From positions 49,019-113,018 of the forward strand of contig JAPJBO010000744.1 in assembly GCA_030068145.1 (NCBI GenBank): a stretch of DNA of 64,000 nucleotides, read 5' to 3'. The notes beneath the pieces were generated by a model that made no database searches, was not told the origin of the DNA, and saw only the letters and a program-made list of their open reading frames with translations. The stretch is from Diplonema papillatum (lineage: Eukaryota > Euglenozoa > Diplonemea > Diplonemida > Diplonemidae). This document shows positions 11,335 to 21,443 of this stretch, in pieces. Within the stretch, counting starts at the first letter, position 1. Every line of letters starts with the position of its first letter. The translations under genes and the position numbers were made by a program.

Positions 11335-13130
11335 ATGAACACCAGGAGTTTGATGTGCTGATCTCGTCTTCCAAGGGTCCGCAGGAGGTGTGGCCGCGCC
11401 GCCGCCGCCGGCGAGTCGACGGGCAGCGTGTCGTGTCCTGGCGGGCGAAGCTGTCGGCCAGGTCCGAAGCGTGCCCGGAGTCGTACGACGAGTGCAGCGC
11501 ACTCTCGGTCGGCGTCCCCCGGTTCGTCCCTCAGGGGTCCGGAGGACTCCGGGGGTGTGGCGCCATGGCTGCTCTTCTGAGACAGCCTCCTATCCCGCCG
11601 GTTCTTAGTCCCCGCGGTCTTGCGCCCTTTCCGCTCCTTCTTCTCGCCGAGCTTGACTTCAACGTCCTCAATCTTGCCGGCTGTGTTTTCGGGGCACGTT
11701 CCGCCGTCACCCCGCAACCGGTGTGTGTCGACGCCTTCTTTATGTACGCGTGTTTTTTGCTTTGCTTGATTTGGTTCTTCTTCGCCGCTTCCCCTTTTCA
11801 GGTGAGGGGTATGCTTTCGTTCCTGTGTGGTGGGAGATTGCTAGACGCAAAGTCTCGAAGTGAGCAATTTCGCTCGGCTTCCCCTACTTTTTCCTTTCTT
11901 TTTCGAAACCAGCTTTTGTATTCTTTCCGGGCGAAAATTGGTTCCTCAGAAGGTTTGGGCTGGACGGAACTTGTTTCGAGGGAAGGGTGATGAACACCAG
12001 GAGTTTGATGTGCTGATCTCGTCTTCCAAGGGTCCGCAGGAGGTGTGGCCGCGCCGCCGCCGCCGGCGAGTCGACGGGCAGCGTGTCGTGTCCTGGCGGG
12101 CGAAGCTGTCGGCCAGGTCCGAAGCGTGCCCGGAGTCGTACGACGAGTGCAGCGCACTCTCGGTCGGCGTCCCCCGGTTCGTCCCTCAGGGGTCCGGAGG
12201 ACTCCGGGGGTGTGGCGCCATGGCTGCTCTTCTGAGACAGCCTCCTATCCCGCCGGTTCTTAGTCCCCGCGGTCTTGCGCCCTTTCCGCTCCTTCTTCTC
12301 GCCGAGCTTGTCTTCAACGTCCTCAATCTTGCCGGCTGTGTTTTCGGGGCACGTTCCGCCGTCACCCCGCAACCGGTGTGTGTCGACGCCTTCTTTATGT
12401 ACGCGTGCTTTTTCGCTTTGCTTGATTTGGTTCTTCTTCGCCGCTTCCCCTTTTCAGGTGAGGGGTATGCTTTCGTTCCTGTGTGGTGGGAGATTGCTAG
12501 CACGCAAAGTCTCGAAGTGAGCAATTTCGCTCGGCTTCCCCTACTTTTTCCTTTCTTTTTCGAAACCAGCTTTTGTATTCTTTCCGGGCGAAAATTGGTT
12601 CCTCAGAAGGTTTGGGCTGGCTTGAACTTGTTTCGAGGGAAGGGTGATGAACACCAGGAGTTTGATGTGCTGATCTCGTCTCCCAAGGGTCCGCAGCCGC
12701 GCCGCCGCCGCCGGCGAGTCGACGGGCAGCGTGTCGTGTCCTGGCGGGCGAAGCTGTCGGCCAGGTCCGAAGCGTGCCCGGAGTCGTACGACGAGTGCAG
12801 CGCACTCTCGGTCGGCGTCCCCCGGTTCGTCCCTCAGGGGTCCGGAGGACTCCGGGGGTGTGGCGCCATGGCTGCTCTTCTGAGACAGCCTCCTATCCCG
12901 CCGGTTCTTAGTCCCCGCGGTCTTGCGCCCTTTCCGCTCCTTCTTCTCGCCGACCTTGTCTTCAACGTCCTCAATCTTGCCGGCTGTGTTTTCGGGGCAC
13001 GTTCCGCCGTCACCCCGCAACCGGTGTGTGTCGACGCCTTCTTTATGTACGCGTGTTTTTTTGCTTTGCTTGATTTGGTTCTTCTTCGCCGCTTCCCCTT
13101 TTCAGGTGAGGGGTATGCTTTCGTTCCTGT
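11335..13130 (-). repeat. Three tandem copies of the exon A 5' edge plus upstream intron
   Basis: Units of 655 and 648 bp (about 11335-11989, 11990-12637, 12638-13296) each repeat exon A from about 10745 to 11167 with the acceptor region and ~165 bp of upstream sequence. The copies share differences from the original, such as CGTGTCGTGTCC in place of CGTGTCC, so they came from one another after the first duplication. Small A-run length differences near the acceptor break the frame in some copies. The plus-strand 478-aa open frame through this array is a shadow. Confidence 0.88.
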
Positions 13131-13296
13131 GTGGTGGGAGATTGCTAGCACGCAAAGTCTCGAAGTGAGCAATTTCGCTCGGCTTCCCCTACTTTTTCCT
13201 TTCTTTTCCGAAGCCAGCTTTTTCCAGGAGCAGTATTCTTTCCGGGCGAAGATTGTTTCCTCAGAAGGTTCGGGCTGGGCTGAACTACAATCTTAG

Positions 13297-15274
13297 TTAC
13301 CTGTGTAACTCGAGCGAGTGCATGCCTGGAGTTTCATTCTGCGATTGACTCACTCTAGTGATTAGCGTTCTTGCCTTACGAATAAGTACGATACAGTCTC
13401 TCTCACTCGCCAGTCTTTGATTAATGCGTGGTTAGCCGCTGTGTCCTATCATCATCACACTAGTTGCTTTCCCTTGCGCCGTGTTCTTTCCAGTTTGGCA
13501 CGGCAATCGCAACAAAAGAGAATGGCAGAAATCGGAATACACATAGCAAGAAGGCGACTTTTGTGGGGTTTTTCTTCATTTTCATCCAGGGTAGTAGTTC
13601 AGACGTTCCAGGGGTTTGCAGATATTGACCGTTTGCAGGGGGGTTGCTCTGAGGCGGGTTGGTCAGCGCTTTCGGTGGCTCGGGGCTGACACACCGCAAC
13701 TTTGTCCAAAAGGTAACCGCGGCTTGTATCACAAGGGTCTGCCCTCCAACACCCCCGCGCGCCGTGTAAATACCACCCCCCCCACCTATCTTTCCTGGAA
13801 ATGCTGTGTTTTGCGTTTTTTCGACGATTTTTTTTTTACTTTTTCCCCGGTCAACCCCGGTTTGCAGATTTAGACCGTTTGGTCTGAATCTGCAACGTAA
13901 ACTAATCCTCTGATTTTTTATCTCTTTTTTTTTTTCGCTCTTTCTCTTCACTCTCCGGCTCTAGGAAGTAGCTTGGATCCCGAACGCAACGGAAAACGCC
14001 TACCAAAGGCCGTACCAAGGCATGTTTGTGGGTGTTGCTCGTGGTACTTGGCTGTGGAAACTGTGTAAAGTGCGCGGGGGTTTCGGACGGAATTCCCCCC
14101 CCCCCCGCCCCCCGGACAGCATGGGTCTAAATAAGGATTCGGGCCCGGCATCCGGCGTCAGGCTATTTTTAGAGTGAAAGTTATTTTTCTGGGGGGTTTT
14201 CAGTGTGTGGGGTACGTAGAGTTTCCGAAAACCTGCAAAGTGTCGCCAATTTTTCTTCTCGTGAAACTGGTTCTTGAGGCCCATTACATTGACGTCAAAT
14301 TTGGCCCGTTACATTGATCATATGGGGGGGGGTGGCGTCCGGCGTAGCCGTATTAAGACCCATGCCGGAGAGTGTGGCAGCACGCGCATATCTCTCGGGC
14401 TCTCTCGTCTGCACCGCCACCCAATAATTCAGAGTGAAAGATTTCACTCCAAAGACTTTTTTTGCATGGATGTTTGCAACTTTGCATTGGCTCTCTGCAT
14501 CGGGCACACATGAAGCTACTTCTCGGGAGTCCAGCTCCGCCTGAGACGGGAAACAGACTAAACAGAACAAAGGTAAGAACAGAAATAGACCACACAACTC
14601 CGGGATATTTTTTGTATAAGCACCTGCTTTGTAGGAAATACTTGAGGAGAGGCTGCCAGCTGCAAAAGATCAGAGGAGGTAAATGTGCTGTAGCCCACAC
14701 GAAACACAGGTAAATCTGGGTTCAGTGGCGGGCGTAAGCGTTCGACAAAAAAATACCCACTTTGGAGTTGTATTGTTTTCAGCCCCTCCTTCGAAGTAAG
14801 CACGAGGCAGCCCCTTGAGTATTTTCTTTGTTTTCCCCCCCTTTTTCTTTTCCTTTACCAGGGTATCAGTTTGTCCGCATTTCTCGATTCCCAACATTGC
14901 GGACAGCCGTTGCAGCGGCGGTTTTCCTGTGCACACGCATGCACTGGATGGGTCCACATGCACACGCTGCACATCGTCTGGAGCACCACAGACACGACTT
15001 GCTTGCAAGGTGATTGGTCTGTTCAACTACCGGAAGCCTACCGAAAGGTAAAGTTCGCGTTTTGACGGGAAAACAATATCGCGCGTCAGTTTGCTCATCT
15101 TCAACGGGGAAAAGCACCCGCAGCATTGCGGTTTATTTGTTGAAAATGGAAGAACAAAGAAAGGAAGAAGTCCTGAGTTAATTCACCCCCTGCCTGATCG
15201 ATTGTTGTCGAGCCTTGAAGTTTGGGATATAATGCAGATAATCTGGGCGATAATCTGCGTCGCGTAATCGAGCT
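13297..15274. other. Gene-free stretch with dispersed repeats
   Basis: No convincing exon. At 13605-13915 lies a sequence whose two ends carry inverted GGTTTGCAGATTTAGACCG-like segments; a related arrangement is at 36947-37790. At 14600-14820 lies an inverted relative of the repeat at 1715-2060 and 39045-39178, recognisable by GGCGGGCGTAAGCGTTC. A TTTTTAGAGTGAAAGTT segment at 14165 resembles the acceptor-side motif found in introns. A cyclase first exon may hide here but I cannot point to it. Confidence 0.5.
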
Positions 15275-15534
15275 CAGATCGCTTTCAGGGGGGTGTAGGT
15301 GAATTGGCTCAGAAGAGCTGTTTCATAGCGGGATCGAGCTTCTCGGTCAAAGAAGCCGCGGAGGACGCACAACCCAGAGCTAGCTTCGACGGGCAGTTCG
15401 CCACGGGAGAGCAACAGCGGAAAGATGTCGGGTTCGCCTTGAATTTGCGTCGGGTGCTTTCTATTCTTGGACTGCTTTCTCCCGTCGATTCCGTCGTAGG
15501 ACCTCTCGCGCAGCGAGAGGCCAAGATCTTTTAG
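15275..15534. other. Unassigned GC-rich segment next to a repeat module
   Basis: A GC-richer block with open frames on both strands (76 aa plus, 71 aa minus) and a CTCTCGCGCAGCGAGAG hairpin. It ends directly at a TTTCTTGTAGTAAGCGGTCGG module (15535-15590) that also borders the LSU rRNA fragment at 39948-40005. It may be an exon preceded by an acceptor on the minus strand or a structured RNA fragment. I do not recognise it. Confidence 0.25.
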
Positions 15535-15574
15535 ACTATTTCTTGTAGTAAGCGGTCGGTTTTTTGAAGTCTCC

Positions 15575-15920
15575 GTTTGACTTGTGAGGCGAGGGGGAAT
15601 TGCAAGAACGTGCTTGGAATGGGTATGTGCTCAACACCGCACTGGTCCCGTCGTGTCTGCGCCGTGTTTCGGTCCTTTAAGCCACGGACACATAAGGCGG
15701 ACCATCATCAGCGTGGAACCTGAGTCTCTGCAGACAGGACAGCGGTGTGAGTCTGGTTTGTCAGGCGGCTGTTCGTAGCTCGTCACAGCCAGGACCACCC
15801 GTGCTACTAGAGCACAGGCGAATCCGTCACGGGGAGAAGGCCCCTACAACCGTGTCTGAGCAATCAGTTAAAATACTCAGGGCACTCGCCCTGATTGTGA
15901 CTGCGACTCGCTAGGCAGCA
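15575..15920. repeat. Dispersed repeat, copy 1 (~330 bp)
   Basis: Nearly the same as 59727-60050 and partly as 58470-58560. Markers are GCAAGAACGTGCTTGGAATG, CCACGGACACATAAGGCGGA and GACTGCGACTCGCTAGGCAG. No coding capacity is conserved. The length and lack of terminal inverted repeats fit a SINE-like or satellite-derived unit. Confidence 0.75.
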
Positions 15921-16254
15921 CTGACTTGTCTTGGCAATCTGCGAAGTAAACGTAAAAGTAAGTGCTACTGAGGCGAGGGGGAAAGGGGCTTATCTTTTAG
16001 AATAGCCCCCGGAACCTGTTGTTGCCGAGCGATTCTTACCTTACCATTTCTGGTCATACTCATCGTAGCTGTGCCTTCCCAGGGTTACTCGTCGGTTGAT
16101 GCCGGGAGAGTCCGAGGAGAGAAGAATCCGATTACAGACCCCAGGCCAACCACTTCCCATCACAACCCAATCCGCGGTGGGGCACATCAACCAAACCTCT
16201 CACCGGATTCTTGTTTTTAGCCACATGCAATGTGTGACGAAACTACCTTCTGAT

Positions 16255-16452
16255 CATGATCATTGAGCCGGTCCGTCCCTATCTCTTGGACCTGCATCGA
16301 AGTGCCTGCCCGCTGTTTATCACAGTGAAACACGGTCCACCACGGTCTATCAGGTCCATCCCTAGTCCCTAGAGCTGCATCGAATTGCCTGGTGCTGTAT
16401 TCTTCGGTCTATCACGGTCTATCAAGAGGGGATGGACCGGCTCAATCATGTG
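16255..16452. mobile_element. Palindromic MITE-like element, TGAGCCGGTCC family, copy 1
   Basis: About 198 bp with inverted ends: the left end begins CATGATCATTGAGCCGGTCC and the reverse complement of the right end reads CACATGATTGAGCCGGTCC. The interior has repeats of GGTCTATCA. A related element with the same kind of end lies at 55891-56074. No open frame, so non-autonomous. Confidence 0.65.
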
Positions 16453-16935
16453 CAAATTTGCCACCTGAAACCACGTCCAGGATTTTGGGCTCAGGGTAGT
16501 GCGGTCAACGAAAACTCTAGTTTCCCTTTCTACTTTCTCCTACTCTCGCGGTGTACGGGTTTTTCACGGTAAGCTACTAGTAGCATGCATAATGCAGATC
16601 CCGTGTAACGAAGTGGTTCGCCCTGTTTTTTTAGATTGTTTCTCGGAGTGAATATGATAGCCTTTATTGTGGTTTAAAGGTTCGAAGGTTTATCAGTGAG
16701 GCTGGAAGTCGGCTGGTGAAAGGATGTAGACAAATTTCCACACTTTGACGATGGCTAGCCAAGTTTGCGACTGATGCGACCGACACCAAGAGTGTAAATT
16801 TGTTGCATTTAGTGTGATTGTCAGGCCTTCGACTACCCTGAGCAACGCACTATGCCGACACCAAGACTTTCGCATGAAACTCCGGGGATTAGAGTAGCCG
16901 GCTGACTTTCAGCAACTGGGATATCCTCTATACGG
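16453..16935. other. Intergenic spacer downstream of the MLO-like 3' copies
   Basis: No gene. It contains on the minus strand an AATCTAAAAAAACAG acceptor-like run (about 16640-16625) and a CAGCCTCA...AACCTTCGAACC version of the shared module (16710-16680). Confidence 0.35.
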
Positions 16936-18540
16936 TTCTCAAGGCTCCGCATCGTTGAGAGGGCGGTAGTTGGAACGCTTGCTGCCGAAGGCCAGCGACG
17001 GGTTGACGGCGTCGTCGCTCCCGAGGCTGCCGAAGCTGCTGTTGGTGCCCACGTGCTGCAGCGGCGACGTCAGCTGGTTCGGAGACGTCAGCGACTGCCT
17101 CCTGAGCGCCGACCGGCAGGGCCTGCTGCACGGAGAACGAGTTGTTGGTGCTGTGCCCGGGCGTGAACGACTGCGCGGTTCGCCCGCTTCCGGCTCCCCG
17201 TCAGCGGGTGCAGCAGCGGCGACGCCCTCGACACCGCGCTCTTCTGGCTCCACACGGAGGGCGTCTGCCCATGCTCAGGAACGCGCGTGACAGATTGTAC
17301 CCTTGCACGTCATTCGTCTTGCCCCACTGCTCTCCCAACGCCGCGCGTGGACTCTTCGAGGAAAACGACTGTTAAGGGGACTGAGGAGGCTTGGTTTGGA
17401 GAAGTCAGCGACTGCCTCCTGAGCCTAGCAGCTGCCCGGTGATGGCATTCTTGTTGGGAACTGACTCGTGCTGCTGCGACTAGCTGACACCGCTGCTTGA
17501 CATCACACGCCTGTGAAACTCCTCCAACAGTCGGTTGTCGCCTTCTCGTTGGACTCTGACTCTGCTACGACTAACTCAGTACCCAATTCTTCCACAGTAT
17601 CATCTGAGCAAGCCTGAACTACTTGGACCCTGTCTTCGTACGGTTTTGTCTACAGTGATACAGTTCTCAAGGTTCCGCGTCGTTGAGACGGCGGTAGTTG
17701 GAACGCTTGCTGCCGAAGACCAGCGATGGGTTGACGGCGTCGTCGCCCCCGAGGCTGCCGAAGCTGCTGTTGCGTGCCCACGTGCTGCAGCGGCGACGTC
17801 AGCCAGCGACTGCCTCCTGATCCTAGCAGCTGCCCGGTGATGGCATTCTCGTTGGAGCTGACTCTGTATCGCAACTCTACTGCTGCTGCGACTAACTGAC
17901 ACCGCTGCTTGACATCACACGCCTGTGGGACTCCTCCAACAGTCGGTTGTCGCATTCTCGTTGGACTCTGACTTTGCTACGACTAACTCATAACTAAGTG
18001 CCCAGTTCTTCCACAGTATCGTCTGTGCAATCTTGCACTACTTGGACCATGAACATTGGCTGTCTTCGTATGTTGTCTACAGTGATACAGTTCTCAAGGT
18101 TCCGCGTCGTTGAGACGGCGGTAGTTGGAACGCTTGCTGCCGAAGGCCAGCGACGGGTTGACGGCGTCGTCGCTCCCGAGGCTGCCGAAGCTGCTGTTGG
18201 TGCCCACGTGCTGCAGCGGGACGTCAGCTGGTTCGGAGACGTCAGCGACTGCCTCCTGAGCGCCGCCGGCGACGCGACCGGCAGGGCCTGCTGCACGGAG
18301 AACGAGTTGTTGGTGCTGTGCCCGGGCGTGAACGACTGCGCGGTTCGCCCGCTTCCGGCTCCCCGTCAGCGGGTGCAGCAGCGGCGACGCCCTCGACACT
18401 GCGCTCTTCTGGCTCCACACGGAGGGCGTCTGCCCATGCTCAGGAACGCGCGTGACAGATTGTACCCTTGCACGTCATTCGTCTTGCCCCACTGCTCTCC
18501 CAACGCCGCGCGTGGACTCTTCGAGGAAAACGACTGTTAA
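16936..18540 (-). repeat. Three partial copies of the MLO-like gene 3' end
   Basis: Copies of the last 160-430 nt of the gene, each with the final codons for LNDAEP and stop, lie at about 16936-17370, 17660-17830 and 18090-18535. The spacers contain ~250 bp of shared 3' flank (CACCGCTGCTTGACATCACACG). The two longer copies share an 86-nt deletion matching 19085-19170 of the gene, which breaks the frame. That shows they descend from one damaged copy. The copies follow the gene downstream in gene sense. Confidence 0.87.
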
Positions 18541-18834
18541 GGGGACTGAGGAGGCTTGGTTTGGAGAAGTCAGCGACTGCCTCCTGAGCCTAGCAGCTGC
18601 CCGGTGATGGCATTCTTGTTGGGAACTGACTCGGTATCGCGACTCTACTGCTGCTGCGACTAGCTGACACCGCTGCTTGACATCACACGCCTGTGGGACT
18701 CCTCCAACAGTCGGTTGTCGCATTCTCGTTGGACAACTCATAACTAAGTGCCCAGTATCGTCTGTGCAAGCTTGCACTACTTGGACCATGAACATTGGCT
18801 GGCTTCGCATGTTTTCTAAAGTGATACAGTTCTC

Positions 18835-20977
18835 AAGGTTCCGCGTCGTTGAGACGGCGGTAGTTGGAACGCTTGCTGCCGAAGGCCAGCGACGGGTTGA
18901 CGGCGTCGTCACTCCCGAGGCTGCCGAAGCTGCTGTTGGTACCCACGTGCTGCAGCGGCGACGTCAGCTGGTTCGGAGACGTCAGCGACTGCCTCCTGAG
19001 CGCCGCCGGCGACGCGACCGGCAGGGCCTGCTGCAAGGAGAACGAGTTGTTGGTGCTGTGCCCGGGCGTGAACGACTGCGCGGTCGAAGCGCCCCTCCCT
19101 TTGCTGCCCGGCGGCGGCGGCAGGGCGGGCAGCATCCGCGAGTCGCCCGAGTCGACGGACGGCGCGAAGTTCGCCCGCTTCCGGCTCCCCGTCAGCGGGT
19201 GCAGCAGCGGCGACGCCCGCGACACCGCGCTTTTCTGGCTCCGCACCGAGGCCGTCTGCCCCATGCTCAGGAACGCGCGTGACAGGTTGTACCCTTGCAA
19301 ATCGTCTGTGTTCGCCCACTGCTCCCCGAACGCCGCACGAGGACTCGTCGGGTAATACGACGCTTTGGCGGTTGGCGACTTGAGAAGACCAGGGGCCGCA
19401 GACTCCGTTTCAACCATCATCTCCGCCCCGCTTGCATCGAGCTGGGATGCGAACCGCCGCGACCGCGACCGAGCTCCGATGGGGCTACGTTCGTGGCGGG
19501 CAAGCTGCTTCAGCCGGTGGTATGAGTAGTCGCAGTCGATGCAGAGCTTCCCGCAGGTTTTGCAGCCGTACGACGCCTTCGCTTTGCCGCACTCTGTGCA
19601 CATCCTGTGGTCGATTCCGTCGGTCGGGAGGTGTTTGAGGTCCCGGAATCCGCTGTCGTCATCGTCGCTGCCGTCCGGCGGCGCGGAGAACTTCTGCAGC
19701 ACGGCGCCCGTCTCGAAGGTGAACGGTGCGCCGCCGAGGATTTTTTCGTCGCGCTTCCGCGCCCGCCGGAACTTCCCGCTCGCTTTGTCAACCATCTTCA
19801 TCCGCAGCAGCGTGTCGTGGTCGAGGAAGTCGCCGAGGCTCGCGAGGATGGTGAACGGCGGCAGCACAAGCGGGACCATCAAAAAGAACAGAAACCCCGA
19901 CGGCAGGAAGCAGACGAACAGCAGCAGCCACCCGTACGGCTTCACGCTGACCAGTCGGTACGTGAAGTTGATGCTGGCGGTCGCCAGGAAGAAGACCTGG
20001 TACAAAAGCATCGTCTGGATCACGGAGATCATGAAGTCCGGAGAGTTCTTCCAGAAGTATAGCTTCTGGCTGCTGGCCGGCGTGAGGACGTGGTCCATGC
20101 GCATCTGGAGCACCTCGGTCGTGAACCGGTCGTACTCCTTTCGGATCTTGAAGAACGTGATCACCAAAATCAGCAGGGGCCCGAACCCCACGAATAGCGT
20201 CCACAGCCCGATGGTTGCGAGTTCATTCTCGGAGACTTGGACCGTGATCCAAGTGACGACGGCGGCGAGGAGGCATAGGAGCGCGAGGAGAGCCCACGAA
20301 GAACCGTGGAGGTTGAGGAAGCTGAGCATGAACTTCCGCTGCATTTTCTTCATGTACCGGCTGTACGAGACGTCGCTCAGCGGTCCCGGGAGGTCCTGGC
20401 GGAAGAAGATGAGCCCTGCGAGCATGCGCTGGCCGTTCCTTTGGGTTTTGATGTACTGCTGCAGGAACGCAGCTTTGTGGTCGAATTCGAGGGACGGGTC
20501 GGCTTCTATTTCGAGGATTTTGTGCTCAAATTTCGTCCACTTGTCCCAGGCTTTGTCGACGCCGAAAAACAGCGATCCCATCAGTCCGATGAACATAATC
20601 GCCATCACGAAGATGACGAAGTGCACATAGTGAAACAGCGCGGTGTCGATGAGGGCGGCGCCGCCCATGTTCTCGAAGACGACGAGCACAGCGGAGATCC
20701 CGCCGAGGATCATCACCTCCTGCGTCACGTGGTGGACGATGCTCCGGCCCGACTCCGACGCAACCGTCGCGTGCAGCTTGTGCACGATCAACTCGAGCAT
20801 GATCGTGATTCCGAAGCAGATAAAGTACATCCCCATCACGTCCCAGTTCTTCTCGTCAACCGAGACGCCGAGCTTGAAGATGCTCTTCCCCGCAGCAGCC
20901 GCCGGCGCCGCGCATTGCAAGAGGCCCAGCCCCACGTAGGGCCACGCCTTGAAAGCTCCGGTCATGGCTCCCATCAT
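18835..20977 (-). CDS. MLO-like seven-transmembrane protein with C-terminal B-box zinc finger
   Basis: A single exon of 714 codons starting at an ATG ATG pair. Hydrophobic segments lie near residues 47-66, 87-105, 116-138, 227-247, 254-276, 314-338 and 348-372, with a hydrophobic N-terminus at 11-28 that may be a signal. The sixth segment is preceded by LYFWKNSPDF and contains LLYQVFFLA, which resembles the FWF...LFQNAFELA block of plant MLO proteins; VHKL after the first segment also fits. Residues 460-495 form C-x2-C-x8-C-x2-C-x3-C-x2-C-x4-H-x7-H, a B-box-type zinc site. The remaining tail (500-714) is Ser-rich and disordered-looking. MLO proteins are plasma-membrane, calmodulin-linked, calcium-related proteins; a B-box tail is not typical of plant members. 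The MLO call is by pattern and moderate; the 7TM and zinc finger are clear. Confidence 0.72.
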
Positions 20978-20999
20978 TCTCCCATAGTACCAGGGGGTT

Positions 21000-21110
21000 G
21001 CTCAGGGTTTTGCTGTTTCGCTCCTGTCGTTTTTTCAAGTTTTTGTAAGCAGCCGGTACTTTCGAGTTACCAGTTGACTGCTGAGGTGGGGTATCCAAAA
21101 GACTTTTCGT
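21000..21110 (-). promoter_or_regulatory. Upstream region of the MLO-like gene with shared module and possible trans-splice acceptor
   Basis: In gene sense: CACCTCAGCAGTCAACTGG (about 21086-21068), then GTACCGGCTGCTTAC, an A-rich stretch and CGACAG at about 21030, ~50 nt before the ATG. The copy at 30476-30798 becomes similar to this gene almost exactly after that AG, which fits an SL acceptor there. The CAGTCAACTGG module recurs at 37990 and 38365. Confidence 0.35.
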
Positions 21111-21167
21111 GTGCTTTGCAACGATCCCGTACAGGCGTACAGTTGGATTGTGGTTGTCAACCTTTCG

Positions 21168-21231
21168 TTTGCCAGGGAAGTGTACTTAGCAAAATTTGCT
21201 AAAAAAATGCTAAGTACACTTCCCTGGCAAA
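21168..21231. repeat. Perfect 24-bp inverted repeat (hairpin)
   Basis: The left arm 21168-21191 and right arm 21208-21231 are exact reverse complements (TTTGCCAGGGAAGTGTACTT and four more bases), with a 16-nt A/T-rich loop. Directly after it, 21248-21306 holds nested GGGGACTAGTCCCC-type inverted repeats. No coding. Confidence 0.85.
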
Positions 21232-21319
21232 AAGTCCAATGAAATTGTTTGCCCTTAGGGGACAAGTCCCCTAAGTTTGCCCTCAGGGGACTAGTCCCCT
21301 AAGGGCACATTTTCATTGG

Positions 21320-21440
21320 GAAGTACTGTGAAATGCACTTAGGGAGTACAGATTTTTTCCTGAGCGGGCCACCAGCCCACCATTTATAGGGGGGGGTGGG
21401 GGACCCCCAGGAGGGTCCGGTTTTCCAGAATTCTGGAATC
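21320..21440. repeat. Dispersed repeat with CAGATTTTTTCCTGAGCGGGCC
   Basis: Near-copy of 60615-60740; a related inverted copy is at 30230-30365. It contains a G run and a CCAGAATTCTGG palindrome. No gene. Confidence 0.7.
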
Positions 21441-21443
21441 ACT

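Noticed and set aside
8400-13130. Exon-edge arrays explained as separate alternative exons
   Set aside because: Copies stop inside the exon at fixed points and several have frame breaks; alternative use is possible only for the splice sites, not for whole exons.
11860-13296. 478-aa plus-strand open frame
   Set aside because: It runs through tandem copies of the exon A 5' edge in the wrong direction; the repeated peptide reflects the DNA repeat.
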